A DNA stretch of 64,000 bases. It comes from Tritrichomonas musculus (lineage: Eukaryota > Parabasalia > Tritrichomonadida > Tritrichomonadidae). Below, piece by piece: positions 50,935-63,090 of the stretch (position 1 is its first letter; each line of letters starts with the position of its first letter). The DNA is taken from the NCBI GenBank assembly GCA_039105265.1, contig JAPFFF010000040.1, positions 1 through 64,000 of the forward strand, written 5' to 3'. The notes beneath the pieces were generated by a model, which was not told the origin of the DNA, did not search any database, and saw only the letters and a list, made by a program, of their open reading frames with translations. The position numbers and the translations under genes were made by a program.

Positions 50935-51860
50935 GATGAAGATGGAAATTCAATCTCAATCATGAATAAAGATTTAACAATACGACAATTAGCAGACATT
51001 TTAAAACAACGTTTTGCTATATTTCTATTCATTATGATTCCATTTCCATCTAATAACAAAGGACATATAAAAACATAAATTCATTATTTCCTTGATCAAC
51101 AGAAATTTTCTAATACTTAGCTTTTTCTTGTATATCTATTTTAACCATATTTCCTATACAAAGCAACATCTATAAATTAATGCTGAATTAATAAATCCTT
51201 TGTCTGCACCTATTTTATTTTACAGCTTCTTTTATATTATTAGGAGTTCTATCAGCCAAATATTGCATACAAGCACTTTTTTAGATAGTTTCATTAATTT
51301 CTTGATCAACAACACCATAAAGTTTTTTGTATGCATGAAATAGTATGGCTAAAAGATGACCTTTTTATGCAGAATTCATGATAAATTCAGTTAATTTATT
51401 CAAATTTTGTTTTCAGACTATTCCTTCTTTTAACATCAAACAATAAAAAATTCACCTTCTTTACATGTTGATAAATTTCATTAATATTGGCATTTTTTTT
51501 TGACAAATATATATCTTTTCACCTATATATACCATCGCTTCCAACAAACCTTTTAATACTGCTATTTTGAGATATTTTATACTTTCTTCAAAATTGGAAT
51601 CAACACTGTATCCATTTACTTACATTATTCCATATTTATTACATGAATTTACTAGTTCTTTATCAGGTGCATTTTTAACATATAACTTTTTTGGATTTAC
51701 AGGAACTCCAATTTATTCATGGAGCATATCTGCATATTTTGCCTTTGATAAACAGTCGCCTATATCTATCAATTTCTTTAATTTCTCTTTTTTCCTATAT
51801 TGACAGAAACTCTAAAACCATATCTTAATGCTTCATCAATAATGATGCATTTCAATAACA
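50935..51860 (-). pseudogene. Sel1-like repeat protein pseudogene (copy 2)
   Basis: Same as 24420-25345. Confidence 0.75.
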
Positions 51861-52151
51861 TTTTCTTCACCACAATATTTTTTCTTCTGGATAATTCGGC
51901 TTTGTCAATATTGGTTACTTCTTCTTTTGACTTGTGTAAAAAATCAATATTCACCTTTGTTTAAAAATTGTTAACATACCGTAAATATCTATTCATGAAG
52001 AATTTATTTATTCAAAATAGCCCTCTTTTTGAATAGTGGTGTTGAAATAATTTCTACACCTAGGAGTAGTTCGACAATTCACATAATTAATCAATAATAA
52101 TAATAAAAATAATAATAATAAAAAACAATTATTTGATTTTTATTTCTCTCA

Positions 52152-54401
52152 TTAAATAGAGTACTCATCAGTACTATTTAAACCAATAGTTTTTGCACGA
52201 ATAATTAATGAAATAATAATTACAATTAATAAAAAACCTGATACAACTCCAATTATTATTCCAATTAAATCATATTTGTCACTTTTACTTTTTTTTTGTT
52301 CAGGTGCATCAACTAAATATTTAATAATAATTTTATTAGCATATTTTTCGTCATTATCAGAAACACATTTTGATAAAGAAAATCCAGAATTTGCAAAATT
52401 GATCTTTTCAATAATTTTTTGACATTTTTCTTTTTCTATTAATCCACTAAAAATTGTGTATTCAGCATCTGGAACAGGAAAAACATCATTTTTATTAGAA
52501 ATTTTATGCAGATAGATTATTCTTGGTGGATCCATATTGAATTCTATAAATGGATCAAATAGCACGCTTTTATTAATTTCATAATTAAAAATTTGATAAC
52601 AAAATGATGCATTATCAAATCGAGAATTATTAAAATATACTTTTGAAGTTTGAAAAACAGTCAGTGATGAATTAATTTCTACAGATTCCAATTCAACACT
52701 TGAATTAAATCCAATTATAATATCATCAATATTTAAATATTTTTTCTTCAGATTAAAACTATGAGCAGAAATTAAACCAGATGATTCAAATTCAACATTA
52801 TCAATATGAAGATTATTCATATAATTAGGAACAATTAATTGTAAAGAACCATTAAGCTGAAATTCAAATTTCTGAGAATTATCATGTAAGTTATATAAAT
52901 ATAATTGACCATTACCTTTAGCTATCATGTTAACATACTTAAAATTTGTATCAAGATAAACTTTTCCTGAATCTGGTATAATTAAATTCAAATTACCATT
53001 TAGCCAACGAATTTTTGTTCCATCATTTACCTTAATGAATTGATTTCTTTTTAGAGGCAAATTAAAATTCAATTCATAACAATTAGCTAAAATTAATATT
53101 ATATAAGAATTTGAATTATTTGAATATAAATCTAGTTGTTGAGTAATATATTCATTATATAATGTCTCATTATCATTGGATATGCTTATATTTATTAAAA
53201 TTTCTTCTTCTAATCTTTTAAATACTTTTGGATTGGTTGAAAAATTGATTTCTTGTGTATAATTTGGAAAAGGAATTGGTGTATATATAGGTATAGGTGG
53301 TCCATCATTATTATATATAATATTTAAATCACAAAAATACTTATTTGTATAATTATATGGAACATACGCAATTATCCTATTTGGAAATGAATTGTAACAA
53401 TAAATATCTTTATCACTTTGATTGTAATATATTGTTGAAATATTTGTTTCATAAAATGAATATGCGTGAATTTTATCAACATATGTAAGATCAATTGATC
53501 CGCTTAAACGATAGCAACGACGAAAAGATTCACTATCAATCATGGAAATTGTACTTGAAAAAATCACTGATTCTAATTTATAAAAATTAAGACAAAACCG
53601 TTTTGGAACAGCAGTTATTCCTTCTCTAAAAATTAATTTTGTGATATTATTTGTGTATTTTCGTATGCCATCAATGATGGGAATACCATTCCCATAAATA
53701 TATAAAGTTGTTTGAATATTAAAATTATAAACATTAGGACCACAGATTTCACTATTTTCAATCTCTTTATTTACTGGAAAATTGCCAAATGCTGCATCTT
53801 GGTAATCAGTTGGAACTTTTACATTTAAATAAAGAGTTTTTGAAAATGCATCATTTGAAATACTAGGGCTTAAATTACCCATAAAAAAAATTGAATCAAT
53901 ATTATTACAATTTGCAAATGTTTCTTCACCAATATATCTGAGATCACCATTTAATATAATTGAATTTAATTGTATACAATTTGCAAATGCATATGATCCA
54001 ATTGATTCTAAATTATATGGTAAATCAATAGATTTAATAGAATTGCATCCGTAAAAAGCATTCGATTCGATTTTGGTTATATTACTATTAAAAAATATGG
54101 AAATTAATTGTTTTGATTCATAAAATGAATAAGATCCAATTGAAAGTACATTTTTTGATATATTAATTATCTTTATATTTGATATAAAATCTTGCCAGGG
54201 GGTATTATTTTGATCGAAATTAGTCATATATCCATCACCAAATATTTCTAACAAACAGTTATTAGAATGATATATATATGTAAGGTTTTCACCACATTTT
54301 CCTGTATATGTGTTGTCATTTCTTAAGCGTAGTTTTGATTGTTCTAGCATTTTCTTTGATTTAATATCATTTAGAGAGCAAAATACTAAAAAGCAAAGCA
54401 T
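52152..54401 (-). CDS. BspA-like leucine-rich repeat surface protein (third occurrence)
   Basis: Identical over 749 residues to 25637-27886, with Leu at residue 192. Confidence 0.9.
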   Translation of the reverse strand: MLCFLVFCSLNDIKSKKMLEQSKLRLRNDNTYTGKCGENLTYIYHSNNCLLEIFGDGYMTNFDQNNTPWQDFISNIKIINISKNVLSIGSYSFYESKQLISIFFNSNITKIESNAFYGCNSIKSIDLPYNLESIGSYAFANCIQLNSIILNGDLRYIGEETFANCNNIDSIFFMGNLSPSISNDAFSKTLYLNVKVPTDYQDAAFGNFPVNKEIENSEICGPNVYNFNIQTTLYIYGNGIPIIDGIRKYTNNITKLIFREGITAVPKRFCLNFYKLESVIFSSTISMIDSESFRRCYRLSGSIDLTYVDKIHAYSFYETNISTIYYNQSDKDIYCYNSFPNRIIAYVPYNYTNKYFCDLNIIYNNDGPPIPIYTPIPFPNYTQEINFSTNPKVFKRLEEEILINISISNDNETLYNEYITQQLDLYSNNSNSYIILILANCYELNFNLPLKRNQFIKVNDGTKIRWLNGNLNLIIPDSGKVYLDTNFKYVNMIAKGNGQLYLYNLHDNSQKFEFQLNGSLQLIVPNYMNNLHIDNVEFESSGLISAHSFNLKKKYLNIDDIIIGFNSSVELESVEINSSLTVFQTSKVYFNNSRFDNASFCYQIFNYEINKSVLFDPFIEFNMDPPRIIYLHKISNKNDVFPVPDAEYTIFSGLIEKEKCQKIIEKINFANSGFSLSKCVSDNDEKYANKIIIKYLVDAPEQKKSKSDKYDLIGIIIGVVSGFLLIVIIISLIIRAKTIGLNSTDEYSI

Positions 54402-54523
54402 AATTTTTTGAGTGCTTTAGCTGACACACAAAAAAACACAAAAAGTAAAAAAAAAAAAAAATATTAAATGGTATTGAATTTTATAAATTATTTTATTTTC
54501 TTATTTAAATCAGTATAACATTT

Positions 54524-55258
54524 TTAATTATACTTTTTAAATCTATAAAATCCTATAAAATAGAATGAAATTATCATTAACACTGATACTACAATAATAG
54601 AAGACACAATGGCCCATGATGCAGAAGATGAGAAAGGAATGATTTCTTTTGATAGTTTATCTGTATACAAATAAAAACCAGCACCATTATAACAAAATTT
54701 TTTCCATTGAGTATTTGATTCAATAGAATCAAAATATTCTTTCATATGTTTTGTTTCATTAAAAAAAGTTGATACATCCCAAATACAATAAAGGCTGGAT
54801 TTTATATAATTTGTCCACGTAAAAGTCATCCATACAGGCATATATGACAACATTTCTGCAAACTCTGAAGGAATTGATATATTTAAAAAATCGCGGAAAA
54901 TCAAATAACACTCTCCAACAAAATGTATTGATGCTATTATTGCACTTAAATCATCGACTGATTTATCAAAAACAGAAATATTTTGAATTCTAACAAAATT
55001 ATTGATTATTGAAAAATCATAATAAAGAAATTGAAAATAATCAATATACAAATCAAATGTATCATTGCATTGAACATGTACTTGGGAAGTTAATGAAATT
55101 TCAATGAAGGAATTACATTGATATATAAACTTATTTTTGGGTGATATTTTTAGCTTTTTTGCTTTATAACTTTCTATAGGCGTAGTCGTTTTGAATTGTT
55201 CATCAATAATTTTGTTTGCTTCAAGAAGGATTAAACAAAGCAAATTAATAAAAAGCAT
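54524..55258 (-). CDS. Predicted single-pass surface protein, unknown family (copy 3)
   Basis: Identical to 1478-2212. Confidence 0.75.
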   Translation of the reverse strand: MLFINLLCLILLEANKIIDEQFKTTTPIESYKAKKLKISPKNKFIYQCNSFIEISLTSQVHVQCNDTFDLYIDYFQFLYYDFSIINNFVRIQNISVFDKSVDDLSAIIASIHFVGECYLIFRDFLNISIPSEFAEMLSYMPVWMTFTWTNYIKSSLYCIWDVSTFFNETKHMKEYFDSIESNTQWKKFCYNGAGFYLYTDKLSKEIIPFSSSASWAIVSSIIVVSVLMIISFYFIGFYRFKKYN

Positions 55259-55356
55259 TTTTTTAAATTTAATTATTATTATTCAAAAATAAAATTTTTT
55301 ACAAATTGAGACATTTTTGGTGTCATTATTTTTTAAGCCAAAATCATCGATTTAAC

Positions 55357-56814
55357 ATGGTAAGCTTTTGTTCATGGATATATATTAAGCTATTTTTCGG
55401 GCAATTTTTAGATATTTGCAATTCGGCAGGTTCTCTTTTTGGTGAAGCTATAAGTCTATTCCAAACTTTCCAAAGACTCACATCGGTAAGACAGTTTTCT
55501 GTAAGACTTTCAAATGATTGTACTAAAATGTTTGATTGGGCCTCTAATTTAATTCAAATTATTTCAGAAGCAGTTTTTAATTTCAATCCATTAACAGATT
55601 TTGAAATTTTTACAATTTATGTTTTTATTATTCCATTGCCAATATTAGTTTTTATAAATGCATATAGCATTGGTATTACTTCTATATTTCATTTAATTTA
55701 TGAAGTAAGTTTAGCATTACTTATTGGCGGAATAAAGTTAGTTTTCCTTGATCGCAATATTATTGGATCATATTTAGTAGCTCCTTCAATTGCTATGATT
55801 TTTGTTGTTTCATTATATTTACTCATTTGTTGTATCTGTTCTCGTTGCAAGGGTGAAAAATTTTCATGTTGTAAAAGTAATACAGAAAATAAAATTGATA
55901 CTTTTGGAAATTTTCGTTATACATTATCAATAATGTTAGCCTCTATTGTTTTTGTTATTTTAATATATCCAATTGCTTCAGTCAGATATCAATTATCAAT
56001 ATTTGTTATTGGTTTTACTTCTGCATTAATAATAATGTTTTTTATAATAGATATTTGTTTATTAATTATTTCAAAATATCGAAATAAGACACATGCAAAA
56101 ATAAATACTTTTTTAATAAATATATTTACTTTATTGTTTATACCTGGAACTGATTCTTTAACGAAAATCATTTCAGGAGGTTATCGAAAGAGATGGGAAT
56201 GTTATGCTGCTTATGGCATAATTTTATTCATAATTCCAATCATAATCACATTATTAACTATTATCAATCATAACCCAGATTTAAATGATAAATACAAAAG
56301 AGCTGGATCATCTCTTTGTAATCCTTATCATTATATTGAATTCGTTGATATAATCAAACAGGCTGCTTTTTCATTAACATCTGCCTTTGATTTTACTTAT
56401 ATATCTCTTTGCATTGAAATTTTTTGGTTTTTGTTGATTTTAGCAATTCTTCCTTTTAGACGTAAAAGTGATCATTGCCTTGTTCTTGGTAGCTCATTTG
56501 TTGTTATAACTGGTACTTCTGCTGCTTTATACAGCGAAAAACATGGAACAAAAATTTTTAGTTTTGGACTTACTTTATTTTTTGTTATTTTTTCTTGCAT
56601 TCCTGCTATTATTTCTTTTTATTTCTTTTTCTTTTTAGATTTTGAAGTAAAACATGTTAATGATTCTAGCGACGTGGATTTAAGTGATGATTCAAGTAAA
56701 GGCAAAAGTCCAATTTCTAAAGCTTTCTATTCTGTTCGAATAGTTACACCATTTGCTTTCATTTTATATGGTATTAATGCAAATATTATATTCAACAAAA
56801 GATATATGATCTAA
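55357..56814 (+). CDS. Polytopic membrane protein (copy 3)
   Basis: Identical to 2311-3768. Confidence 0.75.
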   Translation: MVSFCSWIYIKLFFGQFLDICNSAGSLFGEAISLFQTFQRLTSVRQFSVRLSNDCTKMFDWASNLIQIISEAVFNFNPLTDFEIFTIYVFIIPLPILVFINAYSIGITSIFHLIYEVSLALLIGGIKLVFLDRNIIGSYLVAPSIAMIFVVSLYLLICCICSRCKGEKFSCCKSNTENKIDTFGNFRYTLSIMLASIVFVILIYPIASVRYQLSIFVIGFTSALIIMFFIIDICLLIISKYRNKTHAKINTFLINIFTLLFIPGTDSLTKIISGGYRKRWECYAAYGIILFIIPIIITLLTIINHNPDLNDKYKRAGSSLCNPYHYIEFVDIIKQAAFSLTSAFDFTYISLCIEIFWFLLILAILPFRRKSDHCLVLGSSFVVITGTSAALYSEKHGTKIFSFGLTLFFVIFSCIPAIISFYFFFFLDFEVKHVNDSSDVDLSDDSSKGKSPISKAFYSVRIVTPFAFILYGINANIIFNKRYMI

Positions 56815-57072
56815 TTGTCCATATCTTTTTAGAATACAAACATTTTTGCTTATTATTAAAATATATTTTTATTTGATTACCATATTCTGAATATATTTAT
56901 TTCATTTGAAACTTATAAATTTATTTTGATTATTTTTTAATAAATAAAAATATTATTTATTTCATTAATTGATTGTTATCTTTATAAAATTTTTTTAGAT
57001 ATTCATAAGTGACACAAAAAATTAGTGAAAAAGTTTTAAAAATCATTGTTTTATCAAGGTTAAAAGTTTCAT

Positions 57073-57639
57073 ATGATTTATTTTTTTATTTACCTCTCTT
57101 TTTCTCGGCCAATATTCTATTTTAATCTTGAAAATGAAACAACAAAATATCTTATTTTGTTTTTAACTCCGCTCGATAATATTGAAATTAATGTTAAAAA
57201 GAGAACTGGAACCATTTTTTCAAAATGGCCTGATTATCTCTATATGGATGTTGAGGCAATAAATTCAGAAGACGAAATTGAAAAATATGGGCCTTTTACT
57301 TCAGAGAATAATTTACAAGCATTACATTTTCAAACAAAAAATTATACATTAAAACTAGTTAATGAAGGACAAGATAATATAAAAATTGCCATGGTATTTT
57401 CAACTGGAAACTCCTTTTTTATAAGGAATATATTTAGCGATGATTTTGTATTTCCTTTTATCGGAAATAAATCAGTAATTTATGACTTTAATCAATTTGA
57501 TTATCCATTCATATATGATTCGAAAGAAGATAATGGGAGAAGAATTATTTTTATTTTTGCTCTTGCTTTGTTAGTAGCAAATGCTGCAATAATAGTGATA
57601 TTTACTTTCATTGATAGCTGTTTTTACCCAGATAAATAA
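57073..57639 (+). CDS. Small predicted type I membrane protein (copy 3)
   Basis: Identical to 4027-4593. Confidence 0.7.
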   Translation: MIYFFIYLSFSRPIFYFNLENETTKYLILFLTPLDNIEINVKKRTGTIFSKWPDYLYMDVEAINSEDEIEKYGPFTSENNLQALHFQTKNYTLKLVNEGQDNIKIAMVFSTGNSFFIRNIFSDDFVFPFIGNKSVIYDFNQFDYPFIYDSKEDNGRRIIFIFALALLVANAAIIVIFTFIDSCFYPDK

Positions 57640-57983
57640 ATAAACATAAATTTTTTACTTGTTAATGGGACAAAATCTTTTTTTTTTAAATGATGAATTA
57701 ACAATGATTGAAATTATTACTAATACAATTAAGATATGCATCAATGATGGCCAGCCTTATTTCTGGAGGATTTTCATTCAATTTACTGGGATAATAAAAT
57801 TTCATAAATATAAATGAACAAAAGTAACATTTATAAATCTATAACTATTATTGAAGATCAACAAAAAGTTTATAAATACCTCATTTTTGTTCTACATTTA
57901 ATATCAAAAATTGCAAGTAACCACCATAGACAAAATGATTTTTCACAAAAATTGAAAAAAATTATACGATTCTTCAAAACATA

Positions 57984-58880
57984 TAGGTGTGGCGATCGGA
58001 AGTGAAGTGTCAAATAATTGAAATAAAACTTAAAAAATCCATGGATCACAAAATAAACCAATTAATTAAATGTTATATGATATATTGATTATAAATTTTG
58101 AATAAAAAATAAAATTCTATGTGCAGGATTTAAGATATAAAATAAATGATATTTTCTTTCAAATCTGAGACATGTTATATGAAAAATATAATTTATTTTA
58201 AGCTTTTTTGTAAAATTTTATAAGCCATTCGCATATTAAACCATTTGGATATTTTTAAATATTTTAAAATATCAAGGAATAATAATAAAACTTATCAAAT
58301 AATAAATTTGATATTATATTTTTTAATCATTTCATATAAATCAATCAAGAAATTGGAAAAAAGAAATTAAGATGATCTATATCATAGGAAAGAACAATTT
58401 TTTAAATTCATTATGTATGAAATAAAAAATTATTTATCCTAATTTATTCAAAATTGAAAAAAAAAAAACGAATTGATTTTAGTTTTTTCTTCTTTGTAAA
58501 CGATATACTTTATTTTTTTAAGCACATGTTACTTATATTATATATTTTCAATTTTCAGATCTAAAATGAATGTCCAAAAAGATTTATCTTAGAGAATCTA
58601 CTTTCTTTTTTGGTGTCATATGTTTTCTCTTTAATATTGTTTACTCGAAAATCTTTTCATTAGTTGGAAAATTATAAAACAATTACATTTATCATTGTGA
58701 AAAAACGATTATTTTCAATTGAATTTCCTAAATAATCATATCTTGAAATTGATACATAGAATTTTCAAAATAATAATTTTATAAATATTATATTATAATT
58801 ATATTCCTAAAAACTAAATATCAACCCATTCCATGGATTTTTTAATTTTTCTGACACTTCACTTCCGATCGCCACACCTA
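57984..58880. mobile_element. Non-autonomous Mutator-like miniature element (copy 3)
   Basis: Same as 4938-5834, with TCAAAACATA at 57974-57983 and 58881-58890. Confidence 0.85.
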
Positions 58881-59262
58881 TCAAAACATATCAAACCAAT
58901 TTTTTTAATTCAGTTATTTTCAATATTTTCAAAGATAACAAAAGGATTCTTTTTATTCTTATTAAAAAAAACATACACCGCTCTCGTTACAAATGAAACA
59001 AAGTTGCTTGTTAACCAATAAAAAAATTTTCGTTAACTAAAAAAACCCACTTGTGATGTGAAAAAAGTTTCAATTTTCACTTCACTATTCAATTTTCACT
59101 TTTTGAAACGGCGTTTTTTGCGTCATTCATTTCACCAAATCAAAAAACGCCGGTGGCCCTCAGAATTTCTTAGAATTTCGAAATAACGTATTTCAAAAAA
59201 TATCCAAATTTTTTTGAATTCAAAAAATCATAAAATAGAACATAAATTATGCGAAAATTATG

Positions 59263-59593
59263 GGATCGATTCTAAAATAGGTGTACAATACTGAAGGACA
59301 CTCAAAAAGTGAAAATTCTTCAGAAAAAATAATCATAATAAAATACTAAAAAAAAAATCTTTTTATGTTACAAAATTTTTACCGATTCTTACCGCCATCT
59401 GCGGGGTCTCGACTACGCCTCGCATTCGCTCGGATTCGCTCGACGCCCGCTAGGCGGTATGTAGTCTCGGTAAAAATTATGTAAAAATATAAAAAGAATT
59501 ATTTTTATTTTGCATTTTTTTAGATTATTTTTTCTGAAGAATTTTCACTTTTTGAAGGCTCTTTCAATTGTACACCTATTTTAGAATCGATCC
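59263..59593. mobile_element. Fold-back miniature element (copy 3)
   Basis: Same as 6217-6547, with the 8-bp AAATTATG on both sides. Confidence 0.8.
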
Positions 59594-59613
59594 AAATTAT
59601 GACACATAAATAA

Positions 59614-59898
59614 AAATACCCCTTTACTATAAGACGTAAGAGTAATCATTTTATATGCAAGGATGCAAAACATATAAAGGGGTATATACGAGTATGTCTA
59701 AATGGCGACTACTACTTGAAACATGTACTTATAGCAAGACAGTTCATACCTAATGATGACCCACGACATAAAATAGAGGTAGACCATATCAATAGGAATA
59801 GGGCTGACTACCATCTAAGCAACCTAAGATGGATAACCCCAACTGATAGTAACTATAACAGGGATATGCCCAAAATTATAAATGCGCGGGCAGAGTAG
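59614..59898 (+). CDS. HNH_3-type endonuclease region (copy 3)
   Basis: Identical to 6568-6852. Confidence 0.7.
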   Translation, partial: KYPFTIRRKSNHFICKDAKHIKGYIRVCLNGDYYLKHVLIARQFIPNDDPRHKIEVDHINRNRADYHLSNLRWITPTDSNYNRDMPKIINARAE

Positions 59899-60127
59899 AT
59901 ATATGGTACTCTAGGAACTCAAAGGCAAAGTGTTCTATTTTGTCGATAAATTCCAAATCACCATCTTTCATAATTACATTAAGAAATTCAGGTTCGAAAT
60001 ACTCAGCAGCTAACTCTTTTATCTTATTAATTAAAATATCACATACACCCTCATTAGTCTCACACCTATATTCATAGAGGTAAGATACTAATTTATAGAG
60101 AATATTCATACGCTCTTTTATGGTCAT
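59876..60127 (-). CDS. Small acidic hypothetical protein (copy 3)
   Basis: Identical to 6830-7081. Confidence 0.4.
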   Translation of the reverse strand: MTIKERMNILYKLVSYLYEYRCETNEGVCDILINKIKELAAEYFEPEFLNVIMKDGDLEFIDKIEHFAFEFLEYHISTLPAHL

Positions 60128-60210
60128 GCAAATAAGCCATTTATACAGAAATAAAAAAACAAATGAAATGAACAATAGAAAAATATTTAGTCATTTCACT
60201 TTTTTCTTTG

Positions 60211-60471
60211 ATGAATATCGATAAGAAGATACGATTGACCACTGAAATGCTCAACGCTAAAATCATGGATGAAAAGCAAAAGCTTGAAGCAAAGGTAGAC
60301 CATACTGAAACTTACTTGTTGCTCCAAATTGATCAACTCAACCAAAGACTTGATGAGGTTCTTAATAGGGTCAACCTGCTATCCTTAAAACTCGATTCTG
60401 TCATTGATGACCTTGCAAATATGAAGGTCAACGTTGATGATATCAACAGCAGCCTTGATAACCTTCATTAA
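60211..60471 (+). CDS. Small coiled-coil protein of the Polinton-type element (copy 3)
   Basis: Identical to 7165-7425. Confidence 0.6.
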   Translation: MNIDKKIRLTTEMLNAKIMDEKQKLEAKVDHTETYLLLQIDQLNQRLDEVLNRVNLLSLKLDSVIDDLANMKVNVDDINSSLDNLH

Positions 60472-60512
60472 TAAACAACATCTTCTACTTACTTCTTTTA
60501 TTTGATTTTTAA

Positions 60513-62058
60513 ATGACTAGTAATGTAGGTACACAAACTAAACCTAACAATAAAATACAACTATTACAAGGTACTATTAAATTTCGACCTAAACTAGTTG
60601 ATAGAGATGTTGCAAGATTAACAAGAGGTTTGGGTCAAACTATATGGAAGTTCTCTAATAATCAAATAAATCTACAAAAATTATATGAGACATATTTAAA
60701 TACTAGTATAGCTTTTAAAGACGTACTTGAATTTGCTAATAGACTCAAGAGAGAGAGACCAAGAGCAAAATTTACAGGTTGTGTGTTTGCGATTAAGAAA
60801 AATCAAGATGATAAAGATGAACTTGGACATTGCATAACAGTATTAAAGCCATATCAATATACTCTCCAAGAATCAGATGAAGGTTTATTAACAGAGATAA
60901 AATTACATTATGATATTATCAACATAAGGATATCTCGAATGAAGACTGAGGAGGAAAAACAAGCAGCTAAAGAACTGAGAGAGCAGATGAAAGAAAGAAC
61001 ATTGGAAAATGATAAGAAAGAATATAAAACTAGAGGTGTTCAAACAGATGATATACCAGAATTGGCTCCATTACCCAGACCTCCAACTTTAAATCGAAAT
61101 GATTATAATCTTAACCTTAGGAAAATCGGTAGGAACCGACCCACAAATGTTGAGCCACCAACAAGGGATCTAAATCAAAACAGAATTCAACGTTTACTTC
61201 AAAGTAGTACAAATTTAGATGATGATAGACCTAAGAAAAAATCAAAACAACCTAAGAAAAAATCAAAACGACCTCGTTCACCTTCACCTCCACCTCCACC
61301 TCCACCACCTCCTCCTCCTTCATTGCCACCTCCACAGTTTCCATCATCACATACCTCTCGAGGTACTAGTCCTCCTCCAAGAAAACCCCATATGACACCA
61401 CAGAAGGCAGGAGAGTATACAGTAGACCAAGGACATAATAGGATTCATGATTGGAGGAGTTTAGTCAATGATGAAAATATAGACGAAGATGTTATTGATG
61501 ACTACTTGAAACTTCTATATAACAAAGGAAAGAGATTGAATAAACAACCTGGTCAAAATGAGGCAGAGTTTGATAAAAAGAAAATATTGGTTTTACCTAC
61601 TGCATTTTATACCCTCCTTTCTATAGCATATGAAACTAATGATAATGAAAAAATACATGAACTGATGAAAAGTCCTATCTCAGGTAAACAGTCATTTTCA
61701 CATTACGATAAAGTATTTGTCCCCATTTGCTCAGATGGAGAACATTGGGTTTTATGTTCGATATCCAAAGAAAATAATCAAATGCTATGACTCTGAGAAT
61801 AAGTCAATGGCGCCAGAGGTAAAGACACTTAATAAGTGGATCGATATTTCAGCAACAGGTTAGTTAAAAGCAAAATATTATGATGTACCTAGTCAAAAGA
61901 ATAACAAGGATTGTGGAGTGTTTCTAATGGAATCTTGTCGTACCTTTTTGCATGAAGGAGATGGTAAGTTTAAACAACGCAATATACCAGATATTAGAAA
62001 GAGAATACTTCGAGAACTTCAAAACAATGAATTAGAAACAGGTGTTGTATATAAATAA
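60513..62058 (+). pseudogene. Polinton cysteine protease region (copy 3)
   Basis: Same as 7467-9012. Confidence 0.75.
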
Positions 62059-62079
62059 AGACTTTTTATTCAACTCGAA

Positions 62080-63084
62080 ATGGAATTACCACCAAGTGTT
62101 AACACTTTATATCCTAATCGAGATAATATAGTTAATGATGGTAATACACCTCTTCCAATCGAAACAGCCTACTTCCTTGAGGATGCTCAACATGATAAAG
62201 CTAAGTTTAATAGATATTGGTTTAATTTCCCACCAGAATTGTCAACTGCAAACAAAGGGGAATCTATTGTTGGTGTTCGTTCAGCGCATATCATTAAGAG
62301 AAGACGCAAATTAGAATTTAATGTGACTATATTTAAAGTTCAAAAATCCTACTTTGTTTTACATGGAGGAAATATAAACGACCCTATTTTAACTCAAGAA
62401 CTACTTGATAAATTCTACCAGGACGACCTCAAAGAAGAAAATGCAAAAAAGCCTACTTGGAAATGGATAGCAAATTTTGATGTTATTGATTGGGTGTCAG
62501 AGGAAGGGGACTTAAGAGGGTTCTTTGATGCTGTCAACACCGCGATGAAATCTTGGATAGCTATGCATGGGCAATATGGAAATGCATTTTCCCAAAATGA
62601 TTCATTAATTGCATATCGAGATATACAAACAGATGGATATTATGATAAAGATGGTTTTCATGAAATTATATATACCAAAAATAATGATAATATAGATGAA
62701 GATTCAAGACAATATATCAATTTTTTCCAAATTGGTGATTAGAATGAGGACTTTGCAGATATGTTTAATATAGGCACAGGAGCTTATCAAAATAACCCTA
62801 AGAAGTATTTAACTTTAAGTAAGAGGTTGGTATTTGATAATGTATGGGACAGACATCCATGTAAAATATATTCATCTATTGGTGAACAAGCATTACATAA
62901 CTATATTGGAGATAGTGATGTTGAATATAGTCCGATTAAGTACTTCAAGTTAAACTCAATGGACCAAAGGTTTTGGATAGACTTCTATAGTGATGCTCAT
63001 TATAATTGTCCAACCAAACTACCTCCTAAAGATTCATTTGTTATCGAAATGCAATTCCTTCAATACGATAAGATGTTTATTTAA
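62080..63084 (+). pseudogene. Structural-type gene region of the Polinton-type element (copy 3)
   Basis: Same as 9034-10038 apart from one Leu/Pro difference, the only change found in this copy. Confidence 0.45.
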
Positions 63085-63090
63085 AAATAA

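Larger units (their letters stand above)
26532..53046. repeat. Tandem 26.5-kb unit, copy 2
   Basis: This is the second full period, 26515 bp, 16 bp shorter than copy 1. The whole difference lies in the 14-bp minisatellite (39872-40423). Every predicted protein equals its copy 1 partner except one residue in the BspA-like protein and one in the Rab-like protein. Confidence 0.97.
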